Source: Candidatus Latescibacterota bacterium
Lineage (GTDB): Bacteria; JAAXHH01
Length of the DNA stretch: 10,456 nt
Direction: 5' to 3'
Assembly (NCBI GenBank): GCA_022821935.1
Contig: JAJECR010000018.1
Span: forward strand, 1-10,456
The position numbers and the translations under genes were made by a program. Positions 1-5,462 of the stretch are shown in pieces (the stretch's first letter is position 1; each line of letters starts with the position of its first letter). The notes under the pieces were generated by a model, which did not search any database, had not been told where the DNA came from, and saw nothing but the letters and a program-made list of their open reading frames with translations.

Positions 1-1
1 G

Positions 2-85
2 CAGGCCGACGGCACTCGCATTCTGAAGACGATCATTCCGAGCCGTAAGGCGACGAGAGACTACAGGAGGAGGCGGACTTCGTGA
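2..85 (+). CDS. C-terminal end of a probable type II toxin (partial, runs off left edge)
   Basis: An open frame enters from the left edge and ends at TGA 83-85, giving 27 residues that include ILKTIIPSRKATRDYRRR. The stop overlaps the GTG start of the next gene (GTGA, 82-85), so the two are translationally coupled. A basic tail of the form '(I/V)xPSRxATRxYR' is reminiscent of the C-termini of small RNase-type toxins (BrnT-like or DUF4258-like), and the next gene is a clear CopG-type antitoxin, so a toxin is the natural reading. The domain itself lies outside the window, so the family cannot be fixed. Toxin-before-antitoxin order, if right, is as in brnTA and higBA modules. Confidence 0.5.
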   Translation, partial: QADGTRILKTIIPSRKATRDYRRRRTS

Positions 86-357
86 ACGACGAATTAAGCG
101 CTGAAGAACGCGATGTGCTCGATCGATTCGAACGGGACGAGTTGCGCACCGCCCCCGATGCCGAACGAGAGATCGAGACAGCCCGTCAGGCGGCTCGCAA
201 TACGTTCAATAAAACCAAACGGGTGAATCTCCGGGTGACCGAGCGAGACTTCAATCTCGCGCACGCGCGGGCCAGAGAAGAGGGAATACCCTATCAGACG
301 CTGCTGTCCAGCGTCATCCACAAGTATCTGTCCGGCCGCCTTACGGAGAAGAAGTAG
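82..357 (+). CDS. CopG-type (ribbon-helix-helix) antitoxin
   Basis: This 91-residue protein is the probable DNA-binding antitoxin of a type II toxin-antitoxin pair. The acidic N-terminal half (residues 1-45) would wrap the toxin. The C-terminal half has the shape of the CopG_antitoxin family: a basic beta strand (RVNLRV, 47-52), a helix (53-67), the turn EEGIPYQTLLSSV (67-79) and the ending HKYLSGRL (80-87). The phrase 'EEGIPYQTL..SV.HKY.SGRL' is very characteristic of that family. The start is GTG at 82, placed 8 bases after a strong AGGAGGAGG (65-73); it overlaps the stop of the upstream gene. Such antitoxins normally repress their own operon, but that promoter would lie outside the window. 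Family assignment is from recalled motifs; the partner's identity is inferred. Confidence 0.85.
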   Translation: MNDELSAEERDVLDRFERDELRTAPDAEREIETARQAARNTFNKTKRVNLRVTERDFNLAHARAREEGIPYQTLLSSVIHKYLSGRLTEKK

Positions 358-375
358 GGTGACAGGCCGCGCCCG

Positions 376-400
376 CCCCGGCAGGACGCCCGGGGTTGTT
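376..400 (+). terminator. Possible weak intrinsic terminator after the antitoxin gene
   Basis: CCCCGG (376-381) and CCGGGG (390-395) can pair around an 8-base loop, followed directly by TTGTT. It lies 18 bases after the antitoxin stop, where a terminator would be expected. The stem is only 6 bp and the T-run is short and broken, so this could be chance in GC-rich DNA. Confidence 0.3.
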
Positions 401-520
401 CCTGGCCGGTTTGCAGACGGCCATTTGTCGCCCCGGTCCATTCGGTATACCTTTCACGCGTTCCGTGACTGGATATACCAGTACTTGACCAGGTCCATCT
501 TCGCCCAATCACCCGGTTGA

Positions 521-679
521 TTTCACCACAAAGTACTGCATCCCGGACTGGCCGCCTATTCGTCCCTGGCCGTGCTTTCGGACGGCACCGTCGCCTGCCT
601 GTACGAGCGGGGGGATGATCATCCCTACGAGACGATCACGCTGGCCCGGTTGGATCTGAAGTGGGTGACGGATGGGTGA
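521..679 (+). pseudogene. Remnant of an exo-sialidase gene (C-terminal ~50 codons only)
   Basis: An open frame without a start codon runs from just after an in-frame TGA (518-520) to TGA 677-679. It encodes about 52 residues with KVLHPGLAAYSSLAVLSDG, then CLYERG, then TITLARLDLKW. This matches the recalled ending of bacterial exo-alpha-sialidases / BNR-repeat glycosidases (G-x-x-(A/G)YS-x-LAV-x-x-DGT-x-x-x-LYE-x-G, then LAR-F/L-x-L-x-W). The catalytic Tyr of sialidases lies in this AYS region. The rest of the enzyme (more than 300 residues) is absent: no frame of the upstream 358-520 bases resembles a sialidase. It ends 30 bases before rmlA. Most likely a deletion or rearrangement scar; a chance ORF is unlikely given the ordered motif. 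Confidence 0.6.
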
Positions 680-709
680 GAAGCGGACATCGGAAACCGG
701 AGACCACAG

Positions 710-1573
710 ATGAAGGGCATCATACTTGCGGGCGGACACGGGTTGCGTCTGTATCCACAGACCGTGGCGATATCGAAGCAGATCATCCCCATTTTCGACA
801 AGCCGATGATCTACTACCCACTCTCCGTCCTCATGATGGCGAATATCCGGGATATCCTGGTCATATCCTCCCCTGACCACATCGACCTCTACCGCAGGCT
901 CTTCGGCGACGGAAGCGCGCTCGGGATGCGATTCGAGTATGCCGTGCAGCCCGCGCCGGAGGGGGTGGCCCAGGCCTTTCTGATCGGCGAGGCGTTCATT
1001 GGGGATGATCCCTGCGCGCTGATATTCGGCGACAACTTCTTCTACGGAAGCAACCTGACCGATCTGGTCGAAAGAGCCGCTCAGCACGTAGACGGGGGAC
1101 TGGTCTTCGCCTGCTACGTCAAGGAGCCCGAGCGGTACGGCGTGGTCGAGTTCGACGAGCGGCAACGCGCCGTCAACATCGAGGAAAAGCCCCGGCATCC
1201 CCGGTCCAACTACGCCGTCACGGGGTTTTACTTCTACGATGGCGAGGTCGTGTCCATTGCGAAGACGCTGCGCCCGTCCGGGCGCGGCGAGCTCGAGATC
1301 ACCGACGTCAACAACATCTATCTTCGAAGGGGCAAGCTGAAGGTGGAGCGCTTCGACGAAGGCATCGTCTGGATGGATACCGGCACGCCGGAGAGCCTGC
1401 TGGAGGCAAGCAATTTCGTCCAGGCCGTCGAGCACCGGCAGGGGCTGAAGATCGGCTGCGTCGAGGAGATCGCCTACCGGAAGGGGTACATCGGCCGGGA
1501 CCAGGTGCTAAAGACCGGGAATTACGTGGAGGACAACGCGTACTGCGAATACCTGCGCCGCCTGGTTGAGTGA
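710..1573 (+). CDS. rmlA: Glucose-1-phosphate thymidylyltransferase
   Basis: This enzyme joins dTTP and glucose-1-phosphate to give dTDP-glucose and pyrophosphate, the first step to dTDP-L-rhamnose and other dTDP-sugars; it is cytosolic. At 287 residues it is full length for RmlA/RfbA. Visible motifs: the nucleotide loop GIILAGGHGLRLYPQT (3-18) with Arg13, SKQ with Lys23 (22-24), DKPMIYYPLS (30-39), EYAVQPAPEGVAQAFLIGE (76-94), GDNFFYG with Asp108 (107-113), EEKP with Lys160 (158-161) and WMDTGTPESL with Asp223 (221-230). ATG 710 follows GGAG (699-702) by 7 bases. The usual G-T-R-L of the loop reads G-L-R-L here (Leu12 for Thr). No rmlB, rmlC or rmlD is nearby, so it is a single-gene unit or the end of a rearranged cluster. 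Confidence 0.93.
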   Translation: MKGIILAGGHGLRLYPQTVAISKQIIPIFDKPMIYYPLSVLMMANIRDILVISSPDHIDLYRRLFGDGSALGMRFEYAVQPAPEGVAQAFLIGEAFIGDDPCALIFGDNFFYGSNLTDLVERAAQHVDGGLVFACYVKEPERYGVVEFDERQRAVNIEEKPRHPRSNYAVTGFYFYDGEVVSIAKTLRPSGRGELEITDVNNIYLRRGKLKVERFDEGIVWMDTGTPESLLEASNFVQAVEHRQGLKIGCVEEIAYRKGYIGRDQVLKTGNYVEDNAYCEYLRRLVE

Positions 1574-1697
1574 GCAGACGCGCCTGGTCGAAGAGTAGCC
1601 CGCGGCTGCGCGAACAACTTCCACGCCGACTACGACTCGAAGCACCGCAACAGGATGGCTGCACCGGTCAATCGGCAGCGGTTTCCGGATGGCCCGG

Positions 1698-2273
1698 CTA
1701 GACCGTCTGCCGCTTCAAACGCACCCCGGTCAGGTCCGCGCCGTCTAGCAGGGCGCTGCGCATCTCCGTCTCATACATATGGGCGTGGGACAGGTTGGTG
1801 TTTCTGAGGTCCACGCCCGTCAGGTCCGCCTCGCCGAAGAGACACCAGGTCATGTCCGCGCCGTCGAAGCACGTCGCCGCGGCGAAGGGATCCTCGGACC
1901 GGAACTTCGGCACGCCGATACGGGCCGCCCGCAGGTCCGCCTTCCGGAAACTGGCTCCCGCCGCGGTCGTGCCGTTGAGAAACGCGCCGACCAGGTGGGC
2001 GCCGTCGAACCGGGCCCCCACGATGTGGGATCCGATGAGCACGGCCCGTTCCATCTTCGCACCCGAGAAATCAGCGCCGTTCATTTTCGCGTCGCGAAAC
2101 TCCGACTCGGTCAGGTCCGCGTTTCGAAAATCGGTCCCTTCGAGATTGGCGTCCCTGAAATCGACGCGAGGCAGAATGGCCCCCGACATGTCCACGCCAC
2201 CCAGGTCCACGCCCGTAAGGTCGCCCGTATCCGCCGCCCGGGCCAGTGCCTCTTCCCTGTTCAGTTTCTCCAT
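1698..2273 (-). CDS. Pentapeptide-repeat protein
   Basis: This 191-residue protein is built from A(D/N)LXX-type pentapeptides, which fold into a right-handed quadrilateral beta helix. Repeats run from about 18 to 117 (LTGVDLGGVDMSGAIL, FRDANLEGTDFRNADLT and so on) and again from about 134 to 187 (FDGADMTWCLFGEADLTGVD). A non-repeat stretch (about 118-133, GVPKFRSEDPFAAATC) interrupts the helix, probably as a loop. There is no signal peptide or membrane segment. Some family members mimic DNA and protect gyrase, but most have no known role and nothing here decides. The ATG lies 9 bases after the stop of the FAH gene, with AAGGA in that gap, so the two are very likely co-transcribed. The gene converges on rmlA (124 bases between stops, no clear terminator). 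Confidence 0.88.
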   Translation of the reverse strand: MEKLNREEALARAADTGDLTGVDLGGVDMSGAILPRVDFRDANLEGTDFRNADLTESEFRDAKMNGADFSGAKMERAVLIGSHIVGARFDGAHLVGAFLNGTTAAGASFRKADLRAARIGVPKFRSEDPFAAATCFDGADMTWCLFGEADLTGVDLRNTNLSHAHMYETEMRSALLDGADLTGVRLKRQTV

Positions 2274-2282
2274 GGTTTTCCT

Positions 2283-3128
2283 TTACCGCACGTGGTTTTT
2301 CAGCGTGCCGATGCCTTCCACCCAGGTTTCCATGTAGTCGCCTGCCTTGAGCAGGATCTTCGGATCGCGGAACACCCCCACACCCGCGGGCGTACCGGTA
2401 GAAATGACGTCGCCCGGATGCAGGGTCATGGCGCTCGATATGCGCGACACCAGGGTGGGTACGTTGAAAATGAGGTTGTCCGTATTGCTGTCCTGCAGGA
2501 CCTCCCCGTTGAGCGTCAGCTTCACGGCGAGTGAATTCGGGTCGGGGATCTCGTCCTTCGTCACCAGCCACGGGCCCATGGGACAGAAGGTGTCGTAGCT
2601 TTTGCCCTGGTGCCACTGCTGCTGCCTGAACTGGATGTCGCGGGCGCTGACGTCGTTGGCCACCGTGTACCCGGCGACGTAATCGTATGCGTCCGCTTCG
2701 GAAACCGCGGTGGCGGTCTTGCCGATGACTACGGCGAGTTCCACCTCGTAGTCCACCTGTTCGCTTTCGGCCGGCAGCACCACGTCGTCGCAGGGACCGA
2801 CGACGGACGAGGTGGCCTTGGAAAACAACAGCGGGTGCTCGGGCAGCGGCACGTTTTGCTCCGTCGCGTGATCGAGATAGTTGAGCCCGACGCAGACGAT
2901 CTTGGGCGGACGGGGTAGGGGAGACGCCAGCCGCGCGCCGTCCAGGGGCGTCCGCGCACCGGTTCCGCTATCCACCGCGCGTGAGACGCGCTCGAGGGCG
3001 TCCGCTTCCAGCACACCCAGAACGGTACCCGGCAGGGCATCATCGGCCGACCGCAGATCGACGATCTCATCGCCGGCCACGGCGCCAATCCGTTCCTGTC
3101 CGCTTTCTCCATAGGTCACAAGCTTCAT
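2283..3128 (-). CDS. Fumarylacetoacetate hydrolase (FAH) family protein
   Basis: This 281-residue cytosolic enzyme belongs to the FAH superfamily, which uses a divalent metal to hydrolyse, hydrate, isomerise or decarboxylate 2-oxo acids. The N-terminal domain covers about 1-70. The catalytic domain starts at KIVCVGLNYLDHATE (76-90, His87). Metal ligands are visible as Glu128 and Glu130 in DYEVELAVVIG and Asp159 in ANDVSARDIQ. Lys176 lies in GKSYDTFCPMGPWLVT (175-190), and STGTPAGVG (243-251) closes the site. The KSYDTFCPMGPW form resembles members from sugar-acid catabolism (2,4-diketo-3-deoxy-acid hydrolases, ureidoglycolate lyase-like), but the substrate cannot be read from sequence. ATG follows AGGAG by about 7 bases on the minus strand. 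The 2-hydroxyacid dehydrogenase gene upstream (86 bases away) suggests a shared organic-acid pathway. Confidence 0.9.
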   Translation of the reverse strand: MKLVTYGESGQERIGAVAGDEIVDLRSADDALPGTVLGVLEADALERVSRAVDSGTGARTPLDGARLASPLPRPPKIVCVGLNYLDHATEQNVPLPEHPLLFSKATSSVVGPCDDVVLPAESEQVDYEVELAVVIGKTATAVSEADAYDYVAGYTVANDVSARDIQFRQQQWHQGKSYDTFCPMGPWLVTKDEIPDPNSLAVKLTLNGEVLQDSNTDNLIFNVPTLVSRISSAMTLHPGDVISTGTPAGVGVFRDPKILLKAGDYMETWVEGIGTLKNHVR

Positions 3129-3175
3129 TACACGCTCCTGTATCTGGTTATTTCGGTTGTGATGGCCGGTTTCGT

Positions 3176-3191
3176 GCCGGGCTATCCCGGC
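3176..3191. other. Perfect 6-bp hairpin between the dehydrogenase and FAH genes
   Basis: GCCGGG (3176-3181), loop CTAT, CCCGGC (3186-3191). It lies in the 86-base gap between the dehydrogenase stop and the FAH start on the minus strand. No T-run follows it on the minus strand, so it is not a standard terminator; it could be an mRNA-stabilising or attenuating structure, or chance. Confidence 0.3.
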
Positions 3192-3214
3192 CGATTCGGA
3201 ATCTGCCGTTCAAT

Positions 3215-4195
3215 TCAGGTACGATACCGCTTCCAGTCCGGGTTCACGCAGTTCGGCGGATCTTCCCCGTTGACCATGGCGATCAGGTTGGCCGCGGCCA
3301 TGTTGCCCATTCGGATACGCGTGGCGACCGTCCCGCTACCGACGTGGGGCAGCATGACGACGTTCTCCAGATCCGAAAGGCCTGGTTCCAGTTCCGGCTC
3401 CCGCTCGAACACATCGAGCCCCGCGCCGGCAATGTCGCCATTCCGAAGCGCCTGAACCAGGTCCTTTTCATCGACCACGGGTCCGCGGGTGGTATTGACG
3501 AGGTATGCCGTGGGTTTCATCAGGTCCAGTTCACGGGCGCTGATGAGGTGGGTGGTCTCGGGCGTCAGCGGCACGTGCAGCGATACGAAATCCGATTCGC
3601 GGAGCAGATCGTCCAGCGGCAGGTAACGCGCGCCCAGGCGCTCCATGGCCTCGTTGCGACTCCGGCTTGAATACACGATAGGCATGGAGAACCCGGCAGC
3701 CCGGACGGCCGTGGCCGTACCGATGCGGCCCGCCCCGATGATGCCCAGGGTCTTGCCGGTGACGTCGCTGCCCAGCATCAGCAAGGGGCCCCATCCGGTG
3801 AAACGGCCGTCCCGCACGAAACGGTCCCCTTCCGCCACGCGCCGGGCCGTGGCGAAAATGAGCGCCCAGGCGATATCGGCGGTCGTGTCGGTCAGCACGT
3901 CCGGGGTGTTGGTCACCGGGATGCCCCGCCGCGTGCAGGCGCCCACGTCGATGTTGTTGTATCCGACCGCGTAGATGGCCACGCCCCGAAGTCCGGGTGA
4001 AATGTCCAGCACCTCGTCGTCGATGTCCTCGGTCAACAGGCAGAGCAGCCCGTCGCGGCCGCGAACCGCCTCGAGGAATTCATCGCGGGTCATCGCCCGG
4101 TCGTGGGGGTTGACGTCCACGACGCCGCAGGACGCTTCCAGCATCCCGATGGATTCGTCGGGGATGCGCCTTGTAACAAGCACGTTAGCGCTCAC
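3215..4195 (-). CDS. D-2-hydroxyacid dehydrogenase (glyoxylate/hydroxypyruvate reductase-like)
   Basis: This 326-residue NAD(P)-dependent enzyme interconverts a 2-oxo acid and its D-2-hydroxy acid. The substrate-binding domain covers 1-100 and the C-terminal end, with AVGYNNIDV (76-84) and GIPVTNTPDVLTDTTAD (91-107). The Rossmann fold has GIIGAGRIGTATA (151-163, GxGxxG at 154-159). The catalytic set is Arg237 in NTTRGPVVDE, Glu266 in DVFEREP and His284 in LPHVGSGT. The motifs 'TNTPDVLTDTTAD' and 'LPHVGS' are typical of the GyaR/GRHPR glyoxylate-reductase branch. The start is GTG at 4195, preceded by AGAGGA about 12 bases upstream and overlapping the end of the MocA-like gene by 11 bases, so translation is probably coupled. 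The exact substrate is inferred only to subfamily level. Confidence 0.93.
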   Translation of the reverse strand: MSANVLVTRRIPDESIGMLEASCGVVDVNPHDRAMTRDEFLEAVRGRDGLLCLLTEDIDDEVLDISPGLRGVAIYAVGYNNIDVGACTRRGIPVTNTPDVLTDTTADIAWALIFATARRVAEGDRFVRDGRFTGWGPLLMLGSDVTGKTLGIIGAGRIGTATAVRAAGFSMPIVYSSRSRNEAMERLGARYLPLDDLLRESDFVSLHVPLTPETTHLISARELDLMKPTAYLVNTTRGPVVDEKDLVQALRNGDIAGAGLDVFEREPELEPGLSDLENVVMLPHVGSGTVATRIRMGNMAAANLIAMVNGEDPPNCVNPDWKRYRT

Positions 4196-4796
4196 CAGGT
4201 TCGGATTCCTCTTTCCATCTTCGCAGCGCCTCTTCGTAATCGCGGCGGTAGTCCAGGTCGATCAGGACCGCGTCCGTGTCCACGGGCACGAGGCGGACGC
4301 TTTTGGCGTGCCGGTCGCGCAGCGCTTTCAATCCGCCCTGAAGCGGCTTGAACAGGATCTCTTCCCGGTACGCGGGCGACACGATCATGGGATGGCCCCG
4401 CTTTCCGTCATACACCGGGAGTACCATGCCTTCTGGACGCCGCTCGTATTCAGCAATCAACTGGTTCACGATCCCCGTCGTGACCAGGGGCTGATCACCG
4501 AGGGCGACCAGGAGTGCGTGGTCGGGACGGATGTAGGCCAGGCCGCATTGGATCGACGAAACCATGTCGCCTTCCGGATCCGGGTTGTACGCGAACCGCA
4601 CCGGAAGCCCGGAGACCCTGTCAACGATTTCCTCGGCGCGATGGCCGAGCACCACGACGACGTCCTTCCCCAGACGCGAACGCGTCAGCGTCCGGACCAC
4701 CTGTTCGATCATCGTTCCTTCGCCAAAGGGAAGCAACTGCTTCGGAGTTCCCATGCGCTCGGAACGGCCGGCGGCCAGTACGAGACCCGTGATCAT
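4185..4796 (-). CDS. MocA-like molybdenum cofactor cytidylyltransferase / nucleotidyltransferase
   Basis: This 203-residue protein is of the NTP_transf_3 type related to MocA, which transfers CMP to molybdopterin to make the cytosine dinucleotide cofactor of the xanthine-oxidase family. Seen (counting from ATG 4796): LVLAAGRSERMGTPKQLLPFG (5-25, with the phosphate loop and Lys19), VVLGHRAEEI (49-58), NPDPEGDMVSSIQCGL (71-86), VALGDQPLV with Asp101 (97-105) and GKRGHPMIVSP (131-141). 'GMxSS' is usual in MocA; here it reads DMVSS. An in-frame GTG at 4820 would add 8 residues; ATG 4796 fits the family's usual first residues better, though neither start has a strong Shine-Dalgarno. It overlaps the next gene by 11 bases. 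No molybdoenzyme is in the window, so another sugar or cofactor nucleotidyl transfer remains possible. Confidence 0.82.
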   Translation of the reverse strand: MITGLVLAAGRSERMGTPKQLLPFGEGTMIEQVVRTLTRSRLGKDVVVVLGHRAEEIVDRVSGLPVRFAYNPDPEGDMVSSIQCGLAYIRPDHALLVALGDQPLVTTGIVNQLIAEYERRPEGMVLPVYDGKRGHPMIVSPAYREEILFKPLQGGLKALRDRHAKSVRLVPVDTDAVLIDLDYRRDYEEALRRWKEESEPGER

Positions 4797-4842
4797 CGCT
4801 TCAACGATGCCTTCATCCACGCGTCAGTCATCACGTCAGCCA

Positions 4843-5133
4843 TCAGTCGTCCGCGTGGGCCGCGTCTATGAAATATACCTTGTCGCGGTCGTACCACTGC
4901 CGGTCCTCTTCCCGGAACCAGGTGTATACGGTCTTCCCGTCGGGGCTGACCGTGATGAAACGCTGGCCCATATTCGCGATCGAGGAACCCATGACGATGT
5001 TCTCGGCCCTGGCCGGCTCGGGATTCAGCGGTGTGGCCACGGTGGACAGATCGTCCTTGAACGCGTTGGCCAGCAGGCCGACGGCGATCAGCGTCAATAC
5101 GGCTTTCGTATAACGATCGATTCGGACTTCCAT
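4843..5133 (-). CDS. Small membrane-anchored protein of unknown function
   Basis: I do not recognise this 96-residue protein. Residues 1-10 (MEVRIDRYTK) are charged, and residues 11-25 (AVLTLIAVGLLANAF) form one short hydrophobic segment that could be an uncleaved signal anchor. The rest is soluble: a Pro/Ala linker (about 33-44), then NIVMGSSIANMGQRFI, TVSPDGKTVYTWF (61-73) and an acidic, aromatic end (RQWYDRDKVYFIDAAHADD). The 'VSPDGKTVYTW' phrase resembles one blade strand of a beta-propeller, but there is only one. ATG 5133 follows GGAGG (5145-5149 on the complement) by 11 bases and is preferred to the upstream start at 5187. The stop lies 46 bases before the MocA-like ATG (22 before its GTG), so it probably heads the minus-strand operon. 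Confidence 0.7.
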   Translation of the reverse strand: MEVRIDRYTKAVLTLIAVGLLANAFKDDLSTVATPLNPEPARAENIVMGSSIANMGQRFITVSPDGKTVYTWFREEDRQWYDRDKVYFIDAAHADD

Positions 5134-5462
5134 GTGGCGGGGATCCTCCACGTTGGTAAGGTGAACATCTGCCGAACAGGCCCTCAAAACGCGGATCTTC
5201 CGGGAACCTGTTCATACATTCGCTCGGCATGAAGGACGCCATATCTCGCGACCGCCGACATGCCGTTTTGGGCGAATGCGGAATCGGGGTGAATCTATCC
5301 TTTTCAGGCGGGTCGAGTCAATCAAAAAATGCTTGACGCCGACCCCGCGGATGTGTATGCTCCACGAACTTTAAACCGCGTTGTAAGTCGAATAGAAACA
5401 AGTGATTTAGCGCGACGAATCCGACCCGCGCCGAGCGCTGTAAAGGACCCTGGGAGTCCGTC
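5134..5462. other. 329-base region between divergent genes
   Basis: It separates the minus-strand small-protein gene from the plus-strand E2 gene. The right half holds a good rightward promoter (5333-5361) and a leader of about 95 bases. No convincing leftward promoter was found: several weak hexamer pairs exist on the minus strand, none with good spacing. No gene is supported here; open frames crossing it lack start signals and family features. Confidence 0.6.
5333..5361 (+). promoter_or_regulatory. Sigma-70-type promoter for the E2 gene
   Basis: TTGACG (5333-5338), a 17-base spacer, then TATGCT (5356-5361). The two hexamers match TTGACA and TATAAT at five and four positions with ideal spacing. 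Transcription would start near 5368, about 95 bases before the ATG. A short inverted repeat GTCAA/TTGAC with an AT-rich loop overlaps the -35 box and could be an operator; this is speculative. Confidence 0.65.

Larger units (their letters stand above)
358..709. other. Gap of 352 bases between antitoxin and rmlA
   Basis: Apart from the possible hairpin (376-400) and the sialidase remnant (521-679), nothing is recognisable. An imperfect palindrome ACTGG-ATATA-CCAGT lies at 468-482 and could be an operator, but only symmetry supports it. No convincing sigma-70 promoter for rmlA was found. The long minus-strand open frame across this gap (509-1435) is a shadow of rmlA. Confidence 0.6.

Noticed and set aside
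468..482. Operator at the ACTGG-ATATA-CCAGT palindrome
   Set aside because: Only 5-bp arms, no second copy near the antitoxin start or elsewhere in the window, and no promoter beside it.
509..1435. Minus-strand open frame of 308 codons opposite rmlA
   Set aside because: It lies antisense to a clear RmlA gene, has no recognisable family motifs and is explained by GC-rich codon bias of the true frame.
1574..1697. Bidirectional terminator between rmlA and the pentapeptide gene
   Set aside because: Only weak GC pairings without T-runs on either strand.
1779..2534. Long plus-strand open frames opposite the pentapeptide and FAH genes
   Set aside because: Their composition (rich in Arg, His, Val, Gly) is typical of antisense shadows; the minus-strand products have full family motifs.
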